From UMGS1491 sp944380925 (GTDB lineage Bacteria; Bacillota; Clostridia; Oscillospirales; Acutalibacteraceae): a stretch of 64,000 nucleotides of DNA. Position 1 is the first letter of the stretch; each line of letters starts with the position of its first letter. The position numbers and the translations under genes were made by a program. This document shows, piece by piece, positions 60,461 to 64,000 of the stretch. The notes below the pieces were generated by a model. It saw nothing but the letters and a program-made list of their open reading frames with translations, did no database searches and had not been told where the DNA came from. The stretch spans positions 62,001 through 126,000 of the forward strand of contig CALWJD010000002.1 of the NCBI GenBank assembly GCA_944380925.1, given 5' to 3'.

Positions 60461-60925
60461 CTAGCGATTGAGCAAATAAATGCTAAGATTCAAATACGCC
60501 GCGAAAGTCAGCCACAAAATATAAGAAATTTGAAGGTAAGCAGCTATGGGCTTAATTTGATAAAATAAAACAATCATCCAAATAGAGAGCGCCCACATAA
60601 CCATAAGAACAATAAATGCAAGCAAAAACATTTGTCCGCCAAAAAATATGAACGGCCATATAAAGTTGAGCAGAAGCTGAGCGCCATATACCACAAGCGC
60701 TTTGTTTTTTAAAGGAGAATGCGATTCATAAATCATATACGCCGATATTCCGAGCAAAACATAAAGAATAGTCCAGACAATCGGAAAAACGGCTGCAGGC
60801 GGCGCAAGAGCGGGCTGTTTAATGTTCGAGTAAATATCCATGGAATTACGAGTTAAAAATGCGACCAGCCCTCCCCCGCCCAAAGTTATGAGCAAACTAA
60901 TTATCAGTGGCTTTAGTTTTATCAT
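60461..60925 (-). CDS. tspO: TspO/MBR family tryptophan-rich sensory protein
   Basis: This 154-residue protein has five transmembrane helices and TspO signatures: SNIKQPALAPPAAVFPIVWT, ILYVLLGISAYMIYES, LNFIWPFIFFGGQ and YILWLTFAAYLN. TspO proteins bind porphyrins and act in tetrapyrrole or stress sensing. The start at ATG 60925 was chosen behind AGAGGT; the longer in-frame ATG at 60958 adds unrelated residues. Confidence 0.92.
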   Translation of the reverse strand: MIKLKPLIISLLITLGGGGLVAFLTRNSMDIYSNIKQPALAPPAAVFPIVWTILYVLLGISAYMIYESHSPLKNKALVVYGAQLLLNFIWPFIFFGGQMFLLAFIVLMVMWALSIWMIVLFYQIKPIAAYLQISYILWLTFAAYLNLSIYLLNR

Positions 60926-61037
60926 TGCAATATAACCTCTTTTTGTTTTGTGATGCATGGTTAACGATAAATAACTTGTGTATAAAAATTTATATGGTAA
61001 ACAAACTCCACATATGATTAAAAACTAAAACATAGTA

Positions 61038-61066
61038 TAATGCCACACAAGAAATGTGTGGCATTA
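61038..61066. other. Perfect stem-loop downstream of the DUF4352 gene
   Basis: TAATGCCACAC, seven bases, GTGTGGCATTA: an eleven-base perfect stem without a clear T-run. It sits next to a second hairpin; both are between tspO and the DUF4352 gene. Confidence 0.6.
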
Positions 61067-61075
61067 ATTGTATGC

Positions 61076-61115
61076 AGCAAACACCGAAAGCGATAATGTT
61101 TCTTTCGGCGTTTGC
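61076..61115. other. Second stem-loop downstream of the DUF4352 gene
   Basis: GCAAAC-ACCGAAAG, a short loop, CTTTCGGC-GTTTGC: a 14-base stem with one mismatch, adjacent to the first hairpin. The pair may terminate or stabilise the DUF4352 mRNA. Confidence 0.55.
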
Positions 61116-61141
61116 TAATCCAAATATAGATATTATGATTA

Positions 61142-61966
61142 TTATAATTTAATTTCAATGGTATTGGAAAATAAAATATCGGAAGCACATATTAGTTTTA
61201 AATTATTATCCCCTTTTTTAACTTCAAACACAACAGCACCTTTCTTTGATCCCCCGGGGGTTAAAGTGGCAGATTCCAGCTGATCGTCAATAAAAAATGT
61301 ATTTCCGCCCAAAGTTTTTTGCGCTCCATCGCTATCTTGAATTTTAAAATTTAACGGACTCACGTTTATATTCTCATTGGATTTATTGACAATATTTATC
61401 GTGATTTTTACAAATTCTTTTCCATTTTTTTCGGTTGAATATTTCGGTTTATAATCCCTTTCCACATCGGTTACGGTAATTTCTTTTCCGTCCCAAGAAA
61501 CTGCGTCACCAACTTTATATTCTTTACTTTCTGTGGAACTATTTTGGGTATTTTCATTTTTTGAACTGCTTTGAGAATTATTTTCTTGCGTTGTTGCACT
61601 ATCAGGAGATTGTGAACTATTTTCTTGCGGAGTTACTATACTTGAAGACTGAGACCCTATGGCCGAAGATTTTTTGCTTTGATCAACCACAGCATTATTA
61701 ACACTTGCACTAAGAATAAAAGTAAGTACTCCAAACACCAAACCAAGTATTGGCAAAACAACCATTCCTGCTTTTTTTAAGCACACCATAACAATAGAAA
61801 TTAAACCAACGATAATTCCTGCCGCAGCTAATATCATTGATATAAAATTTAAAAGCGGAATCCAACTTCCCACAAGACCGATGGCAGAAAGAATCAGCGA
61901 AACCACGCCCATAGGATTTTTATTAACCCTGGGCTTCTCCTCATAAATTTTCATGTTATTGTCCAT
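61142..61966 (-). CDS. Membrane protein with DUF4352 domain
   Basis: This 274-residue protein starts with an N-terminal region of two to three transmembrane helices (about residues 20-100) beginning NPMGVVSLILSAIGLVGSWI. A Ser/Gln/Asn-rich linker follows, and then a DUF4352 (immunoglobulin-like) domain containing VGDAVSWDGKEITVTDVERD, KNGKEFVKITINIVNKSNEN and TPGGSKKGAVVFEVKKGDNN. DUF4352 proteins are exported and surface-displayed with unknown partners. The start is ATG 61966 behind AAGGAGG. It lies upstream of the two hairpins. Confidence 0.88.
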   Translation of the reverse strand: MDNNMKIYEEKPRVNKNPMGVVSLILSAIGLVGSWIPLLNFISMILAAAGIIVGLISIVMVCLKKAGMVVLPILGLVFGVLTFILSASVNNAVVDQSKKSSAIGSQSSSIVTPQENSSQSPDSATTQENNSQSSSKNENTQNSSTESKEYKVGDAVSWDGKEITVTDVERDYKPKYSTEKNGKEFVKITINIVNKSNENINVSPLNFKIQDSDGAQKTLGGNTFFIDDQLESATLTPGGSKKGAVVFEVKKGDNNLKLICASDILFSNTIEIKL

Positions 61967-62137
61967 AAATACTCCTCCTTAAAATAATTGAATTTAACAC
62001 ATATAATTTTTTCAAAAATATGTATTTATATCATTATATAACAAAAAATGTTTTTGCCAACTATAAATATCATTATGATAATGAAACATCATTTTGTAAA
62101 TTATAAAATTAACTTGTTGCGGGGGAAAGAAAAACTT

Positions 62138-62428
62138 ATGGTTGCAGAAAAAATCAAAGAACTTAGAATAAGCCAAAAATTAACTCAATCGGACGTAGCC
62201 AAAAAATTAGGAATAACCAGAGCGAGCGTTAACGCTTGGGAAATGGGTATTTCTATTCCTTCTACCCAATATATAGTAGAGCTTGCCCTACTTTTTAAAG
62301 TTTCGTCAGATTACCTACTGAACATTCCCCGAACTTCCACCGTTAGTGTAGATGGGCTTTCTGAAAAAGAAGTATCTGCAGTAAAAAATGTAATTGAATG
62401 CTTAAAAGAGCGAAACAAACAAAAATAA
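62138..62428 (+). CDS. XRE-family HTH transcriptional regulator
   Basis: This 96-residue protein has an N-terminal helix-turn-helix of the lambda-Cro/C1 type: IKELRISQKLTQSDVAKKLG, ITRASVNAWEMGISIPST and a C-terminal helix (EKEVSAVKNVIECLKER) likely to mediate dimer contacts. It starts at ATG 62138; upstream in-frame starts give unrelated residues. Its target is unknown. It lies next to phage-type baseplate genes and may be a remnant repressor or an ordinary regulator. Confidence 0.88.
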   Translation: MVAEKIKELRISQKLTQSDVAKKLGITRASVNAWEMGISIPSTQYIVELALLFKVSSDYLLNIPRTSTVSVDGLSEKEVSAVKNVIECLKERNKQK

Positions 62429-62459
62429 AGAGCCACCTTAAGAACAAGGTGGCTCTTTA
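62427..62459. terminator. Terminator after the XRE regulator
   Basis: AAAGAGCCACCTT, a short loop, AAGGTGGCTCTTT, a 13-base perfect stem with a T-run, between convergent genes. Confidence 0.88.
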
Positions 62460-62467
62460 CTTCACTT

Positions 62468-62758
62468 TTATAAATCATCCGTATATCCTGTAAATTCAGG
62501 CAAAGTTTTTAAATATTGGTAAGCACTGCCGACTTCTAAACTCTGATTATATGGTATTTCCAGATACTTTGTATGTATAAACACATTCATAGGCTCATTA
62601 TTTTCAAGCGCTGATTTTTCTTCTTCCCTTTTTGTTTTGCTCGTATAACTTGCAACTTCAATAATGCTTGAGTGATTAGTTATGTTATTTACGCTAACTA
62701 CCCTATGGTAATTTATAATTATGCCATTTTCCAAAGTTATTTCTTTAATTAACGCCAT
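62468..62758 (-). CDS. Small protein paired with the BppU-like gene
   Basis: This 96-residue protein starts at ATG 62758 behind GGAGG. It is beta-rich (LIKEITLENGIIINYHRVVS) with a central charged helix (SKTKREEEKSALE) and a C-terminal LPEFTGYTDDL. Its size, content and pairing with the BppU gene suggest a small phage-tail-type protein, though I do not know a family for it. It follows the BppU-like gene by about 20 bases in the same operon. Confidence 0.65.
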   Translation of the reverse strand: MALIKEITLENGIIINYHRVVSVNNITNHSSIIEVASYTSKTKREEEKSALENNEPMNVFIHTKYLEIPYNQSLEVGSAYQYLKTLPEFTGYTDDL

Positions 62759-62779
62759 TTTATTTTCCTCCAAAAACCT

Positions 62780-63688
62780 TTAGTATTTGTATCCCACAAC
62801 TTTTATTATTTTCAAATAATTGCTACCCATCTCGCTCGTAGGAGTTTCTCCGCTTTTAAAAATAAAAAGCGCTTTGTTTTGATTCCACGTAATAGTATTT
62901 TGCGTAAAATTGAGCTGAACATTTTTATTATAAGACTTAGCACTGCCATAACCTATCGTCACAGACGTCAGATTAACAGCACTAAGGCCATCCGCTAAAA
63001 ATGTTACACTATTACTTACTCCACCGTCATCTTTAAAATGTATAGTAATTAAACTATAGTTTGAAATATTATCGGAAAGCACCACCGTAGATTGCGTACC
63101 GCTTGAATTATGATACAAAGAATACCCCTTTAAAACTTCTAAATTAGTGCGTGCAGCAACGGCTGTTTCCGCTCCGGTTCCACCTTTTGATATCGGCACA
63201 ACTCTTGAGTCAAGCTCATTTACCGCTCCCACTAAGCTTGATTTTTCAGTTGTGGTCAGCTCCCTTAAGTCGCCTATAGAATTCATGATAACAGTTATCA
63301 CATCGGCCGATGAAGAACTCTCCTGCGCATCGCTAAAATCAATTTCCGAATCAACAACAACTTTTAATCCCCCTACTTTAAGAAGGACATTGTTACTATC
63401 AAAAATCTGAAATTCGCAATTCAACACTCCGGGCATATTTAGAGCTTCCGAAGTCAGTTCAACCGTTGCCGTGTTTGTTGTAGTGTTCACGGTACAAACA
63501 TTAAAAAATTGTGTTTTATCAGGCTTTTGCGCATAAAATGTAACACTTTTACCCGATAAATCCAAATTGTTAAAAACCTCATCCTTAAAGGAAACTTCAA
63601 TATAACGGGAATCCACCTCCCCCTCTTCGGCATGTAGTATAACGTAATTGTTTTCCCATACCCCTAATATAACCTTTTTGGTTACCAT
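62780..63688 (-). CDS. BppU-like phage baseplate upper protein
   Basis: This 302-residue protein starts at ATG 63688 behind AAGGGGG. The N-terminal BppU-type domain has YIEVSFKDEVFNNLDLSGKS, VTFYAQKPDKTQFF and GVLNCEFQIFDSNN; the middle contains the tail-fibre hinge ISKGGTGAETAVAARTNLEV common in phage adhesins. The C-terminal part is beta-rich. In siphophages BppU joins the baseplate to receptor-binding proteins. No other phage gene is near, so it is a stand-alone relic or a domesticated gene. Confidence 0.85.
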   Translation of the reverse strand: MVTKKVILGVWENNYVILHAEEGEVDSRYIEVSFKDEVFNNLDLSGKSVTFYAQKPDKTQFFNVCTVNTTTNTATVELTSEALNMPGVLNCEFQIFDSNNVLLKVGGLKVVVDSEIDFSDAQESSSSADVITVIMNSIGDLRELTTTEKSSLVGAVNELDSRVVPISKGGTGAETAVAARTNLEVLKGYSLYHNSSGTQSTVVLSDNISNYSLITIHFKDDGGVSNSVTFLADGLSAVNLTSVTIGYGSAKSYNKNVQLNFTQNTITWNQNKALFIFKSGETPTSEMGSNYLKIIKVVGYKY

Positions 63689-63866
63689 TAAAATATCCCC
63701 CTTAAAACACTTACCCATAAATCCACTAAAAAACCGATAAAATTGCATTCAAAAATGCAATTTTTATTTTTAAAATTCATATTGTTAAAATTGTAATAGA
63801 TTAACTGTATACTTAATATGCCAAATGTGGTAAAATAAAGGTGTAATTAAAATATTTATTAATTAA

Positions 63867-64000
63867 GGGGGCGTAAAGGATTCGACGGGGAACAGGAGTT
63901 TGTGTAAGCGAGTAGCAAGGTGGAACTGCTTTAAAAGTCACAATTTTTCAATTAAACGGAAAAGAATCAGAAACAGCTTTCGCAGCTGCTGCTTAATTAA
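63867..64000 (+). ncRNA. ssrA: Transfer-messenger RNA (partial, 5' part)
   Basis: The sequence GGGGGCGTAAAGGATTCGAC at 63867 is the conserved 5' end of tmRNA, followed by the PK1 region. The tag frame is at 63958-63996, GKESETAFAAAA, ending TAATTAA, with the alanine charged onto tmRNA added first. The gene continues off the right edge. It rescues stalled ribosomes and tags products for degradation. Confidence 0.93.

Noticed and set aside
1..64000. CRISPR arrays, insertion sequences, tRNA or rRNA genes
   Set aside because: No repeat-spacer pattern, transposase, terminal inverted repeats, tRNA cloverleaf or rRNA was recognised by eye; only the tmRNA at the right edge qualifies as an RNA gene.

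Overview
The window is AT-rich, uses ATG, GTG and TTG starts behind strong purine-rich ribosome binding sites, and carries many endospore genes (cotJABC, spoVD, a spoVE/ftsW-type gene, a lone spoVAD, spoIIR and two Csp-like subtilases). It also carries an rpsL-rpsG-fusA-tuf block, type III glutamine synthetase and a NifU-like/GGGtGRT pair. Together these point to an endospore-forming member of the Firmicutes, most likely Clostridia. Set against that background are genes typical of bacteria living inside eukaryotic cells: a Tlc/NTT-family ATP/ADP translocase, an exported ankyrin-repeat protein, a soluble eukaryotic-type Ser/Thr kinase, an exported acidic repeat protein with a possible degenerate Rab-like domain, an exported peptide deformylase, and the start of a possible secreted PI-specific phospholipase C. 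My reading, which is inference, is a spore-forming, host-associated and possibly intracellular Clostridia-type bacterium.

Layout. 1-5.1 kb: edge of a possible secreted phospholipase, the cotJABC spore-coat operon, the exported deformylase, a double-glycine-leader protein split by a frameshift, and the ankyrin protein. 5.3-10.3 kb: translation (str) operon on the minus strand, rpsL-rpsG-fusA-tuf, with a small double-glycine-leader zinc-ribbon protein inserted between fusA and tuf. 10.4-12.1 kb: a large helical protein of unknown function. 12.3-18.1 kb: spoVD-mraY-ftsW/spoVE-murG, a reduced dcw cluster without murE, murF or murD. 18.1-22.0 kb: NifU-like and GGGtGRT proteins, a small ORF, spoVAD and spoIIR. 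22.1-23.6 kb: TPM-domain and LemA membrane proteins.

23.6-43.0 kb is the centrepiece: a roughly 19-kb minus-strand operon for a phage-tail-like contractile injection system (CIS). It has sheath, tube, T4-type baseplate chaperone, a small conserved wedge-associated protein, a second tube protein with a long coiled-coil tail, two large coiled-coil proteins, hub (gpD), spike (gpV), gp25, two gpJ-like wedge proteins, gpI, and a tail-associated protein with an Ig-like end. No AAA+ ATPase, LysM adaptor, PAAR tip or DUF4255 cap gene is visible here. No capsid, portal, terminase, holin or endolysin gene accompanies it, so it is not a prophage.

43.3-64 kb: an EndoA toxin, the ATP/ADP translocase, rpmB, an OGG1-type glycosylase, the Rab-like exported protein, a zinc metallopeptidase, the kinase, hsp20 under a CIRCE operator, tandem Csp-like proteases, PgeF, an alpha/beta hydrolase, GlnN, Nudix, TspO, a DUF4352 protein, an XRE regulator, two phage-baseplate-type genes (one BppU-like), and the 5' part of tmRNA at the right edge. 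A working model, not demonstrated here, is that the CIS and the exported proteins act on a eukaryotic host, the translocase takes ATP from it, and the spore serves transmission.
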